Positions 17,404 through 25,694 of a DNA stretch of 64,000 nucleotides are shown here, piece by piece. The translations under genes and the position numbers were made by a program. This DNA is from Streptomyces sp. PCS3-D2 (GTDB taxonomy: Bacteria; Actinomycetota; Actinomycetes; Streptomycetales; Streptomycetaceae). The stretch is taken from the NCBI RefSeq assembly GCF_000612545.2, contig NZ_CP097800.1, positions 6,373,501 through 6,437,500 of the forward strand. The letters run 5' to 3'. The notes beneath the pieces were generated by a model, which saw nothing but the letters and a program-made list of their open reading frames with translations, had not been told where the DNA came from and ran no database searches. The stretch's first letter is position 1; every line of letters starts with the position of its first letter.

Positions 17404-18576
17404 ATGACCGACCGCGCCCCGCAGCCGGTGGACCGACAGCTGCCCACCGAGGAGTCCCGTGACCTCCTCGCCCTCGTACGCGAGATCGCCCAGCGCGAGA
17501 TCCGCCCCCGGGCCGCCGAGGAGGAGGATTCCGGACGGTTCCCCCGAGAGGTCTTCACGCTGCTCTCCGAGGCCGGCCTGCTCGGCCTCCCGTACCCCGG
17601 CGAGTACGGCGGCGGCGAGCAGCCGTACGAGGTCTACCTCCAGGTCCTGGAAGAGCTCGCAGCGGCCCGCCTGACCGTCGGCCTCGGTGTCAGCGTCCAC
17701 TCCCTGGCCTGCCACGGCCTCGGCGGCTACGGCACCAAGGAACAGCAGGCCGCGCACCTGCCCGCGATGCTCGGTGGCGGCCTCCTGGGCGCCTACTGCC
17801 TCTCCGAGCCGGCCGCCGGCTCGGACGCCGCCTCCCTCACGACCAAGGCGGTCCGCGACGGCGACGACTGGATCATCACCGGCACCAAGGCCTGGATCAC
17901 CCACGGCGGGGTCGCCGACTTCTACACCGTCCTCGCCCGCACCGGCGTCGAGGGGCCCAAGGGCATCACCGCCTTCCTCGTTCCCGGGGACGCGGCCGGA
18001 CTGACCGCAGCCGTGCCCGAGAAGAAGATGGGCATGAAGGGCTCTCCCACTGCCCAGCTGCACTTCGACGGCGTGCGCGTACCGGACTCCCGCCGCATCG
18101 GCGAGGAGGGGCAGGGCTTCTCCATCGCCCTGGCCGCGCTCGACGCGGGCCGCCTGGGCATCGCGGCCTGCGCCATCGGCGTCGCCCAGGCGGCACTGGA
18201 CGAGGCGCTCACGTACGCGCTGGACCGCAAGCAGTTCGGCCACCCCATCGCGGACTTCCAGGGGCTGCGGTTCATGCTGGCCGACATGGCCACCAAGATC
18301 GAGGCCGGCCGGGCGCTCTACCTCGCCGCGGCGCGCCTGCGGGACGCCGGCAAGCCGTTCTCCCGGCAGGCAGCCATGGCCAAGCTCTTCTGCACCGACG
18401 CTGCGATGGCCGTCACCACCGACGCGGTGCAGGTCCTCGGCGGCTACGGCTACACCGCGGACTTCCCCGTCGAGCGCCTGATGCGCGAGGCGAAGGTGCT
18501 CCAGATCGTGGAGGGCACCAACCAGATCCAGCGCATGGTCATCGCACGTCACCTGGCGGGGCCCGAAACGCGCTGA
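17404..18576 (+). CDS. Acyl-CoA dehydrogenase
   Basis: A 390-residue FAD flavoenzyme oxidising acyl-CoA to trans-2-enoyl-CoA. All three ACAD domains are present. The N-terminal helical part is about 20-130. The middle domain has the FAD-binding AYCLSEPAAGSDAAS and GTKAWITHGG. The C-terminal domain has ALDRKQFGHPIADFQGL, QVLGGYGYTADFPVER and the catalytic-base segment QIVEGTNQIQRMVIARHL, where Glu is in the short-chain/medium-chain position. ATG 17404 follows GGAGGAGAG. The TetR regulator upstream may control it. Chain-length preference cannot be read. Confidence 0.94.
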   Translation: MTDRAPQPVDRQLPTEESRDLLALVREIAQREIRPRAAEEEDSGRFPREVFTLLSEAGLLGLPYPGEYGGGEQPYEVYLQVLEELAAARLTVGLGVSVHSLACHGLGGYGTKEQQAAHLPAMLGGGLLGAYCLSEPAAGSDAASLTTKAVRDGDDWIITGTKAWITHGGVADFYTVLARTGVEGPKGITAFLVPGDAAGLTAAVPEKKMGMKGSPTAQLHFDGVRVPDSRRIGEEGQGFSIALAALDAGRLGIAACAIGVAQAALDEALTYALDRKQFGHPIADFQGLRFMLADMATKIEAGRALYLAAARLRDAGKPFSRQAAMAKLFCTDAAMAVTTDAVQVLGGYGYTADFPVERLMREAKVLQIVEGTNQIQRMVIARHLAGPETR

Positions 18577-18597
18577 CGAGGTTCGTGGCCGGACGGG

Positions 18598-18846
18598 TCA
18601 GTACAGCCCGCTGCCGGCCGAGGGCCAGACCGGGGACGACGTGAGCCGGGACCACTCCGGGTCCCGCCGGCCGGGCAGGGTGCGGCCGGCGTCGGCCCAC
18701 CGGGCCAGCAGGTCCCGGTAGATCGGCGGATCGGGCACCTGCTGCTCACGTTGAGGCTCCCGGGGCAGCGGGCGCTGAACCGGTTCTTCGAAACCCGACG
18801 AGATCGAACGGCGCCTTCGGCCCGTTGCAGACTGAAGCGTGCTCAT
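18598..18846 (-). CDS. Hypothetical protein, 82 aa
   Basis: A short ORF read leftwards, convergent with the acyl-CoA dehydrogenase. The protein is Arg/Ser-rich at the N terminus, then has a Pro-rich linker and a more ordered C-terminal half (PPIYRDLLARWADAGRTLPG, DPEWSRLTSSP) that resembles a folded motif rather than a random frame. The ATG at 18846 has no clear ribosome-binding site, so the start is uncertain. I recognise no family, and it could be spurious. Confidence 0.42.
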   Translation of the reverse strand: MSTLQSATGRRRRSISSGFEEPVQRPLPREPQREQQVPDPPIYRDLLARWADAGRTLPGRRDPEWSRLTSSPVWPSAGSGLY

Positions 18847-19127
18847 GCACGGCCAACGCGGGACGGAAGCCACGGGTAATCGCCCCTGGCGTGCGCGGAT
18901 CCGTTCGAGGAGTCCCCGGGAGCACGCTGGAGGCGGGGCCCGGCGGGCCGGAAAGCCGGCGGCGGCTCGACGGCGCGTCGGGGCAGTGGGTGGGTGCGGT
19001 GGTTCGTCGGGGCGGTGGATCCCGCCCCGGAACCACCCGCCCGGTGGGTTTCCGCCCCCGTGGGCCCCCGCTCCTCGCTCCTCCCGGTGGGCCGAAGCCC
19101 TGCCACTTCGTGCCCGGCTGTCAGGGC

Positions 19128-19145
19128 GTGCCAGAAGTCTGGCAC
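19128..19145. promoter_or_regulatory. Perfect 8-bp inverted repeat (GTGCCAGA-N2-TCTGGCAC)
   Basis: An 18-nt near-continuous palindrome, 78 nt before the calycin-like gene start and 13 nt from the TGACG palindrome. The symmetric form suits a dimeric regulator, but no cognate family is recognised. Confidence 0.4.
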
Positions 19146-19157
19146 CGCAGCATGTTT

Positions 19158-19172
19158 CTGACGTACCGTCAT
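19158..19172. promoter_or_regulatory. TGACG-N3-CGTCA palindrome, probable regulator site
   Basis: CTGACG-TAC-CGTCAT lies about 52 nt before ATG 19224, where a promoter is expected. The same half-sites and 3-nt spacer recur at 53837-53851 before the DUF35/thiolase genes. Symmetry and location suggest a TetR-type operator controlling lipid-related genes; the regulator is not identified. Confidence 0.5.
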
Positions 19173-19223
19173 ATCTGCCTGTGCTGCCCTCGCCCTCGCC
19201 CTCGCCTGCCCCGGAGGTCCGTC

Positions 19224-20357
19224 ATGCCCGCAGACCGGCCCGTCGCACTCGACGAGTACCCCATCCACCAGGCCCCCCTGTCGATGAAGCACCTCGTCAG
19301 CGGCGACCGGAACGCCTACGACCGGTGCATCTTCCACGTCTTCGACCACGCCGGCCGTGCCGTCCTGATCCTCGGCCTCGGCGTCTATCCCAACGCCGGG
19401 GTCATCGACGCCTACGCCACCCTCCGCCTCGGTGACGAGTTGCTGGCGGTCCGGGCCTCCGACGCCCTCACCGACGACCGCATGAACCTCTCGGTGGGCC
19501 CCTTGTCCATCACCGTCGACGTGCCGCTCAAGCGGCTCACCCTGCGCTGCGCCCCTGATTCCGGCGACCCGCACGGGCTCTCGTACGACATCACCTGGAC
19601 CGCTGAGTTCCCCGCGGTCTGGGAACCGCACCACATCCAGCGGCGTGGCGACCGGCTCATGCTGGAAGGCCGCCGCTTCGTCCAGGCGGGCCACGTCACC
19701 GGGACGATCCGTGCCAAGGGCGAGGAGTTCACGCTCACGGCGGGGGAGTGGACCGGTACCCGGGACCGCAGCTGGGGCGTGCGGCCGATCCCCGGAGAGG
19801 AGGGCGGCCGGGCGGCCGAGGAGCACCGGCCCGAGGGCTTCCACTGGCTCTGGATCCCGGTCCGCTTCGCGGACCGCTTCGTCATGGTGATCGCCCAGGA
19901 GGACGCCGACGGCCACCGCACCCTGAACGAGGCCGTGCAGGTCTTTCCCGAAGGCAGGGGCCGCCCGGACCTCCAGCTCGGCTGGCCGCACACCGAGATC
20001 CGCTACCGTCCTGGCAGCCGGCAGCCCGAGAGCGCCGTCATCCATCTCACCGACCCGTCCCGCAAGCCCCTGGAGCTGGGGGTGGAGATACTGAACTCCT
20101 CCCCGCTCGCCGTCGGCGCCGGCTATCCGCCCGCCGGTGACTGGCAGCACGGCACCTGGCAGGGGCGCGACTGGAGCGACCGCCGGGTCTACGACCTCTC
20201 CCACCCGGCCGCCCACCCCATGGCCGCCTTCGGGGTCACCGACCACTCGGCCCGATTCACGCTCGACGGCCGGACCGGGCACGGCATCTTCGAGCACGGC
20301 AGCTTCGGGCGCCACGACCCGAGCGGATTCACCGACCACGCCTCCGTCGCCCCGTAG
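19224..20357 (+). CDS. Calycin-like (AttH/CrtC/DUF2804-type) protein of unknown function
   Basis: A 377-residue soluble protein starting at ATG 19224 behind GGAGG with 6-nt spacing. The beta-rich sequence carries EWTGTRDRSWGVRP and EGFHWLWIPVRF. The G-x-R-D-x-S-W-G pattern is typical of AttH/CrtC-like lipocalin (calycin) domains, which in known members act on hydrophobic substrates such as carotenoids. Proteins of this kind often sit beside a phosphotransferase-like gene, as here (20429), and near acyl-CoA metabolic genes, so a role in lipid, steroid or terpenoid conversion is likely. No signal peptide is seen. The exact reaction is unknown. Confidence 0.65.
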   Translation: MPADRPVALDEYPIHQAPLSMKHLVSGDRNAYDRCIFHVFDHAGRAVLILGLGVYPNAGVIDAYATLRLGDELLAVRASDALTDDRMNLSVGPLSITVDVPLKRLTLRCAPDSGDPHGLSYDITWTAEFPAVWEPHHIQRRGDRLMLEGRRFVQAGHVTGTIRAKGEEFTLTAGEWTGTRDRSWGVRPIPGEEGGRAAEEHRPEGFHWLWIPVRFADRFVMVIAQEDADGHRTLNEAVQVFPEGRGRPDLQLGWPHTEIRYRPGSRQPESAVIHLTDPSRKPLELGVEILNSSPLAVGAGYPPAGDWQHGTWQGRDWSDRRVYDLSHPAAHPMAAFGVTDHSARFTLDGRTGHGIFEHGSFGRHDPSGFTDHASVAP

Positions 20358-20428
20358 CTGCCGGCCCCGTCCCCGCAGCCCCCTCACGTCCCCCGCAGAT
20401 CCAGGTCCGAGCAGGAGAAGGGGTCTCC

Positions 20429-21520
20429 ATGGCAACCGCACCACGTCCGCGCACCTCCACCCGGGAGCCCGAGGAACTCGGTCGCCGCCTCGGCGCGTGG
20501 CTCGACGGCCGGCTCCCCGGGGCGGAGGTCACCAACGTCTCCGTCCCCGGGTCGAACGGGATGTCCAGCGAGACCCTCCTCTTCGACATAGAGCACCCCG
20601 ACACCCCGCTGCGTGCGTGCGCGCTGCGGCTCGCCGCCGACCCGGCGGCCTACACCGTCTTCCCGACGTACGACATGGCGCGCCAGCATCGCGTGATGAG
20701 TCTGGTCGCCGAGCACACGGACCTGCCCGTCCCCCGCGTGCAGTGGTTGGAGGAGGATCCCGGGCCGCTGGGCGCGCCGTTCTTCGTGATGGCCCGCGCC
20801 GAGGGCCGGGTCCCGCCCGACGTCATGCCCTACACCTACGAGGGCAACTGGCTGCACGCGGCGACGGACGCCGAACGGGGCGTGCTCCAGGAGGCGAGCA
20901 TCTCGCTGCTGGCCCGGCTGCACGACCAGTTCCCGGCCGAGGAGGCCGAGTTCCTGCTGCCCACAGGTGAGGGCTGTCCCCTGCATCGGCACGTGGAGGC
21001 GCAACGGGCCTACTACGCCTGGGTGGTGGGCGGACTGTCGCCCTCCCCGCTGATCGAGCGGGCCTTTGCACGCCTGGAGGAGCTGTGGCCGGCCGACCCC
21101 GGCCCCGCCGTCCTGAACTGGGGCGATGCCCGTATCGGCAACGTCGTCTACGACGGCTTCACACCAGTGGCCGTCCTGGACTGGGAGATGGCGGCGTACG
21201 CCCCGCGCGAGGTGGACCTCGGCTGGACGGTGTACCTCCACCGGTTCTTCCAGGACCTCACCGTGAGCTTCGGCCAGTCCGGTCTGCCGGACTTCCTGCG
21301 CCGGGAGGACCTGGAGCGCCGCTACGCCGAACTGACCGGCCACACACCGCGGGACATGGAGTTCCACACCCTCTACGCGGCCCTGCGGCACGCCATCGTG
21401 ATGCTGCGCATCGCCTACCGGCAGGCGCACTTCGGGGAGGTCGAGGTCCCGGCGGACCCGGACGGCCTGATCCTGCACCATGCGAGCCTGGCCGCCATGG
21501 TGCAGGGGACGTACTGGTAG
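20429..21520 (+). CDS. APH-fold phosphotransferase family protein (ACAD10/11-like)
   Basis: A 363-residue protein of the aminoglycoside-phosphotransferase/choline-kinase fold. The N lobe runs to about 110. The catalytic loop reads LNWGDARIGNVVYDG, with Trp where the usual His of the HGD motif stands, and the metal-binding element is VAVLDWEMAAYAPREVDLGW. The Trp variant is frequent in this lipid-associated subfamily. ATG 20429 follows AGGAGAAGG. It is 71 nt behind the calycin-like gene and probably co-transcribed. By analogy with ACAD10/11 it may phosphorylate a hydroxylated acyl-CoA or related lipid; it is unlikely to be an antibiotic-resistance enzyme. Confidence 0.82.
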   Translation: MATAPRPRTSTREPEELGRRLGAWLDGRLPGAEVTNVSVPGSNGMSSETLLFDIEHPDTPLRACALRLAADPAAYTVFPTYDMARQHRVMSLVAEHTDLPVPRVQWLEEDPGPLGAPFFVMARAEGRVPPDVMPYTYEGNWLHAATDAERGVLQEASISLLARLHDQFPAEEAEFLLPTGEGCPLHRHVEAQRAYYAWVVGGLSPSPLIERAFARLEELWPADPGPAVLNWGDARIGNVVYDGFTPVAVLDWEMAAYAPREVDLGWTVYLHRFFQDLTVSFGQSGLPDFLRREDLERRYAELTGHTPRDMEFHTLYAALRHAIVMLRIAYRQAHFGEVEVPADPDGLILHHASLAAMVQGTYW

Positions 21521-21551
21521 GGGAGGGGCGGGAGTGACGGACGGGCGGGGC

Positions 21552-22022
21552 TCAGGCCGCCTGCGCGTGCTGCTGACGCGTCTGCGCCTGGGGCTGTGGC
21601 AGCAGCGGGCGCACGACGCGGATCGGGCGCGAGCCCGGGCCCCCGACGTGCGAGAAGGGCTGCGTCCGCCAGTCCAGGCCCTGGGGCAGGGCCGACGGGG
21701 CGAAGGAGTCGGGTTCCGGTGCCTGCGCCGACTGGGTCACGCCGACCGTCGGCAGGGCTTCGGCGGCGGGCCGGCCGGTGCCTGCGCACACGGTGAGCCC
21801 GAAGGGGTTCCACGGGGTCAGGCAGAGCGCGTGCTGCGGCAGGAACTCCTCGTCGGCGACGAGGGCGATCGACTGGCCGCAGTCCGGGCAGGTCGCGTGG
21901 CGGATCTCGAACCCCTCGACCTCGTCGAGGTATTCGCCGTCCTCCGGGTACCCGTCGTCCTCGGCATCGAGCGGTTCGACAGGCTCCGGTTCGCTGCGAC
22001 CGGCGCGCTTGGTGTTCGGCAT
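21552..22022 (-). CDS. Conserved hypothetical protein with CxxC motif
   Basis: A 156-residue protein with an acidic N-terminal third (PVEPLDAEDDGYPEDGEYLD), a short structured core containing CPDCGQSIALVADEEFLPQH and a Cys in LCLTPWN, and a Pro/Gln-rich C-terminal tail ending RQQHAQAA. The CPDC motif resembles half of a zinc ribbon, and a second Cys pair (LCLTP, TVCAG) could complete it. ATG 22022 is preceded by GGGGGAG at about 8 nt. Family not recognised. It is convergent with the phosphotransferase and divergent from the Lrp regulator. Confidence 0.7.
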   Translation of the reverse strand: MPNTKRAGRSEPEPVEPLDAEDDGYPEDGEYLDEVEGFEIRHATCPDCGQSIALVADEEFLPQHALCLTPWNPFGLTVCAGTGRPAAEALPTVGVTQSAQAPEPDSFAPSALPQGLDWRTQPFSHVGGPGSRPIRVVRPLLPQPQAQTRQQHAQAA

Positions 22023-22229
22023 GGATGTACTCCCCCTTGGGTGGGCCGGGCGGGCAGGTACTTCGGCCTCGGCCACAGCAACCACTTCCCGTCGAGCGTC
22101 ACGAGTAACCACAACAGACCGGCCTCCACCTGCATACCCCTGTGGCCTTGGTCACATGCCTGGCGCAGATGCCTCCAGTGGGCGGACAGCACTGGGCCTG
22201 GAGTGCCTTTGGCCGTAAGTTGAGCGGCT

Positions 22230-22679
22230 ATGAGTGCAATGGAGGAGCTGGACCGCCAGATCGTCGATCTGCTCGTGCGGGACGGGCGGATGAGCTACAC
22301 GGATCTGGGCAAGGCCACGGGACTGTCCACGTCGGCGGTCCATCAGCGGGTACGCCGACTGGAGCAGCGCGGGGTGATCCGGGGCTACGCGGCTGTGGTC
22401 GACCCGGAGGCCGTCGGCCTGCCGCTGACCGCATTCATCTCGGTCAAGCCCTTCGACCCGAGCGCCCCGGACGACATCGCCGACCGGCTGGCCGGCGTTC
22501 CCGAGATCGAGGCCTGCCACAGCGTCGCGGGCGACGAGAACTACATCCTGAAGGTGCGCGTCGCCACCCCGTTGGAGCTGGAGGACCTGCTGAGCCGGCT
22601 GCGGGCCCTGGCGCACGTCTCGACGCGTACGACGGTGGTCCTCTCCACCCCCTACGAGGCGCGCCCGCCCCGCGTGTGA
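22230..22679 (+). CDS. Lrp/AsnC family transcriptional regulator
   Basis: A 149-residue protein with the family's two domains. The N-terminal winged helix (residues 5-60: LDRQIVDLLVRDGRMSYTDL and STSAVHQRVRRLEQRGVI) is followed by the C-terminal RAM effector domain (about 65-145; ACHSVAGDENYILKVRV). Typical members sense amino acids and form octameric rings. It lies 69 nt before an amidohydrolase gene on the same strand and probably affects it or itself. Ligand unknown. Confidence 0.92.
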   Translation: MSAMEELDRQIVDLLVRDGRMSYTDLGKATGLSTSAVHQRVRRLEQRGVIRGYAAVVDPEAVGLPLTAFISVKPFDPSAPDDIADRLAGVPEIEACHSVAGDENYILKVRVATPLELEDLLSRLRALAHVSTRTTVVLSTPYEARPPRV

Positions 22680-22748
22680 CGCCCGCGGGGTCCTCGTGGG
22701 GGACCCCGGCGGTCGGGGGCGGCCGGCCGACGCGGGACACTGGTCGGC

Positions 22749-24377
22749 ATGACTGACCGCACCGCCCCCTCCGCCGACGCCGCCGGAGCGCCGACCAGGA
22801 CCGTCCTCCTCCGCGGGGGCGAAGTACACAGCCCCGCCGACCCCTTCGCCACGGCGATGGTCGTCGAGCGCGGCCACATCGCCTGGGTGGGTTCCGAAGG
22901 CGCGGCCGACGCCTTCGCGCAGGGTGTCGACGAGGTCGTCGATCTCGGTGGGGCGCTCGTGACCCCCGCCTTCACCGACGCCCATGTCCACACGACCTCC
23001 GCGGGCCTGGCCCTGACCGGGCTGGACCTCACCGGAGCCCGCTCGCTGGCCGCCGCGCTGGACCTGGTAAGCGCGTACGCGGCGAGCCGGCCGGCCGACC
23101 GGGTGCTGCTCGGACACGGCTGGGACGCCGCCCGCTGGCCCGAGCGGCGCGCGCCGCGGCGCGCCGAGCTCGACCGGGCCACCGGTGGCCGTCCGCTCTA
23201 TCTCAGCCGCATCGACGTGCACTCGGCCGTGGTCAGCACGGCCCTGCTCGACCTGGTTCCGGGAGTGCGCCCCGACGGGGACCTGCCGCTGACCGCCGAC
23301 GACCACCACGCCGTGCGGCGGGCCGCGCTGGCCGCGGTCACGCCCGCCCAGCGCGCCGAGGCGCAGCGGGCCGCGCTGGACCGGGCCGCCTCCCTCGGGA
23401 TCGGCTCCGTGCACGAGTGCGGTGGCCCCGACATCTCGTCGGCCGAGGACTTCACCGCTCTGCTGGCCCTTGCGGCGGAGCGGCCCGGGCCGCGCGTGTT
23501 CGGGTACTGGGCCGACCGGGACCTGGACCTGGCCAGGGAGCTGGGGGCCGTGGGGGCCGCCGGTGACCTCTTCGTGGACGGCGCCCTCGGTTCGCACACC
23601 GCCTGCCTGCACGCCCCGTATGCCGATGCCTCGCACTCGGGGACGGACTACCTGGACGCGGCGGCGGTCGCCGAGCACGTGGCGGCCTGCACCGAGGAGG
23701 GGCTCCAGGCGGGCTTCCACGCCATCGGTGATGCGGCGATCACGGCGGTGGTCGAGGGGGTCCGCGCGGCCGCCGAGAAGGTCGGCCTGGGGCGGGTCCG
23801 GGCGGCCCGGCACCGGGTCGAGCACGCCGAGATGATGACCCCGGCCACCATCGCCGCCTTCGCGGAGCTGGGACTCACCGCCTCGGTGCAGCCCGCCTTC
23901 GACGCGGCGTGGGGTGGCGAGGAGGGGATGTACGCCGACCGGCTCGGAGCCGACCGCGCCCGGACCCTCAACCCGTACGCGGCGATGCTCAGGGCCGGGG
24001 TGCCGCTGGCCTTCGGCTCGGACGCGCCGGTGACCCCGCTGGACCCGTGGGGCACCGTCCGGGCGGCCGCCTTCCACCGGACGCCTGAGCACCGGGTCTC
24101 GGTGCGGGCCGGCTTCACCGCGCACACCCGGGGCGGCTGGCGGGCCCTGGGCCGCGACGACGCGGGGATCCTCGTGCCCGGCGCTCCGGCCGACTACGCG
24201 GTCTGGCGGACGGGCGAGCTGATCGTGCAGGCCCCGGACGACCGGGTCGCCCGCTGGTCCACCGATCCGCGCTCCGGCACCCCCGGACTGCCCGACCTGA
24301 CGCCCGGTTCCGAACTGCCGGTGTGCCTCGCCACCGTCGTCGGCGGGCGGGAGGTATTCGTACGCCCACAGGGGTGA
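22749..24377 (+). CDS. Amidohydrolase superfamily protein (YtcJ-like)
   Basis: A 542-residue metal-dependent hydrolase of the YtcJ/amidohydrolase_3 type. Metal-site and active-site motifs are all visible: TDAHVHTT (about residue 78), HAIGDAAI (about 326), RHRVEHAEMM (about 357), and the late GSDAPVTPLDPW (about 425). The protein has a small beta-sandwich formed by its ends. No signal peptide. Substrate cannot be deduced; family members act on N-acyl or formyl compounds. It follows the Lrp regulator by 69 nt. Confidence 0.88.
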   Translation: MTDRTAPSADAAGAPTRTVLLRGGEVHSPADPFATAMVVERGHIAWVGSEGAADAFAQGVDEVVDLGGALVTPAFTDAHVHTTSAGLALTGLDLTGARSLAAALDLVSAYAASRPADRVLLGHGWDAARWPERRAPRRAELDRATGGRPLYLSRIDVHSAVVSTALLDLVPGVRPDGDLPLTADDHHAVRRAALAAVTPAQRAEAQRAALDRAASLGIGSVHECGGPDISSAEDFTALLALAAERPGPRVFGYWADRDLDLARELGAVGAAGDLFVDGALGSHTACLHAPYADASHSGTDYLDAAAVAEHVAACTEEGLQAGFHAIGDAAITAVVEGVRAAAEKVGLGRVRAARHRVEHAEMMTPATIAAFAELGLTASVQPAFDAAWGGEEGMYADRLGADRARTLNPYAAMLRAGVPLAFGSDAPVTPLDPWGTVRAAAFHRTPEHRVSVRAGFTAHTRGGWRALGRDDAGILVPGAPADYAVWRTGELIVQAPDDRVARWSTDPRSGTPGLPDLTPGSELPVCLATVVGGREVFVRPQG

Positions 24378-24729
24378 TCCGGTCGGCCTCGGTTCGGTAC
24401 CGGCGGCCGGACCCGGATAGGTTCGGCCGGGTCCACCACAGGACGTCGTGCCGGACGGATCCGTCTGCTCAGCGCGCCCGCGCCTCGGGGGCGAGGGAAG
24501 GTTTCGCCGGGCGGCGGGTGGCCCCAGGTCGGGGTCCGGAGGTCCAGTAGACAACGGTCACGGCGGCCCGCAGCCAGCGGGAGTCTGATCGGCCCGAAGG
24601 ACCGCGGGCCCCGATCACCCGCCCGGTGCCGCTGGTGCCCGCACCGTCGGGGCGGGCCGCGGCCGATGTTCTAGAGTCATCCTCTGCGACCAGACGTACA
24701 GGACGTGCGCGAGCACAAAAGGGGACTCA
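24378..24729 (+). other. Intergenic region upstream of the mannosyltransferase gene
   Basis: About 350 nt with no convincing ORF. A GGGGAC element (24721-24726) serves the GTG start at 24730. A TTCTAGAGTCAT segment near 24669 may contain a -10 region. No hairpin or repeat stands out. Confidence 0.5.
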
Positions 24730-25515
24730 GTGAGCGACGGCGGACAGCGGGCCTACGGGCCGCTCGGTACAGCCTTGGTGATTATTCCGACCTACAACGA
24801 GGCGGAGAACATCGGGCTGATCGTCGGCCGCGTCCGGGCGGCGGTTCCCGAGGCCCACATCCTGGTCGCCGACGACAACAGCCCCGACGGCACCGGCAAG
24901 CTCGCCGACGAGCTCGCCGCCGGTGACGACCACGTGCACGTCCTGCACCGCAAGGGCAAGGAAGGGCTCGGCGCCGCCTACCTCGCGGGTTTCGTCTGGG
25001 GTCTGGACGAGGGCTACGGCGTGATCGTCGAGATGGACGCCGACGGTTCCCACCAGCCCGAGGAACTGCCCCGCCTGCTGACGGCATTGGCCGGCGCCGA
25101 CCTGGTCCTGGGCTCGCGCTGGGTGCCGGGCGGCCGTGTCGTGAACTGGCCCAAGACCCGTGAGTTCCTCTCGCGCGGCGGTTCGACCTACTCCCGGCTG
25201 ATGCTGGATCTCCCGCTGCGGGACGTCACCGGTGGATACCGGGCCTTCCGCCGGGAGACCCTGGAGGGGCTGGGCCTGGAGGACGTGGCCTCCGCGGGCT
25301 ACTGCTTCCAGGTGGACCTGGCCCGCAGGGCCGTGCAGAAGGGTTTCCGCGTGGTGGAGGTTCCCATCACGTTCGTCGAGCGCGAGTTCGGCGACAGCAA
25401 GATGAACAGGAGCATCGTCGTGGAGGCACTCTGGCGGGTCAGCCAGTGGGGCCTCAAGGCGCAGGCGGCCAAGCTCCTGGGCAAGGGCGGCGGCACGTCG
25501 GGCGACAGGTCCTGA
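24730..25515 (+). CDS. ppm1: Polyprenol monophosphomannose synthase (GT2)
   Basis: A 261-residue GT2 glycosyltransferase that makes polyprenyl-phosphate mannose from GDP-mannose; the product donates mannose for protein O-mannosylation and lipoglycans. It shows VIIPTYNEAENI, VADDNSPDGTGKLAD, EMDADGSHQPEELPRLL (the DxD region) and LVLGSRWVPGG, then DVTGGYRAFRRETLE. No membrane anchor or acyltransferase domain is fused, as in typical Streptomyces Ppm1. The GTG start is behind GGGG. The C-terminal tail and its stop codon lie in a duplicated 36-bp segment (see the repeat entry). Confidence 0.93.
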   Translation: MSDGGQRAYGPLGTALVIIPTYNEAENIGLIVGRVRAAVPEAHILVADDNSPDGTGKLADELAAGDDHVHVLHRKGKEGLGAAYLAGFVWGLDEGYGVIVEMDADGSHQPEELPRLLTALAGADLVLGSRWVPGGRVVNWPKTREFLSRGGSTYSRLMLDLPLRDVTGGYRAFRRETLEGLGLEDVASAGYCFQVDLARRAVQKGFRVVEVPITFVEREFGDSKMNRSIVVEALWRVSQWGLKAQAAKLLGKGGGTSGDRS

Positions 25516-25551
25516 GGCGAGGGCGGAGGCACATCGGCCGACGGGTCCTGA
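25481..25551 (+). repeat. Imperfect 36-bp tandem duplication spanning the ppm1 stop
   Basis: Two 35-nt blocks, 25481-25515 and 25517-25551, agree at 30 of 35 positions. The first encodes the Gly-rich end of Ppm1 including TGA; the second repeats the same bases after the stop, ending in TGA too. The period of 36 is a multiple of three. It looks like a past local duplication. Confidence 0.8.
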
Positions 25552-25694
25552 TTCCGGGGAGCCTGTCGACCACGCCGGGTCGCGGGCGCCGTCCCGCGCC
25601 GCTCTCCGGTCCGGCCCCGGGGCACGCCCCCTAGGGGGGCCTCCGTACCTCCGGCTGAGGACACTTTTATCCGGCCCCAGGCACACTGGATGCT

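Larger units (their letters stand above)
18847..19223 (+). other. Intergenic region, promoter and operator of the calycin-like gene
   Basis: About 380 nt without a convincing gene. The left two-thirds is GC-rich filler. The right end holds two inverted repeats listed separately and a GGAGG (19213-19217) serving the gene at 19224. The open frames crossing it lack coding character. Confidence 0.6.

Noticed and set aside
20429-21520. Aminoglycoside phosphotransferase resistance gene
   Set aside because: The catalytic-loop variant and pairing with a calycin-like gene fit the lipid-associated phosphotransferase subfamily instead.
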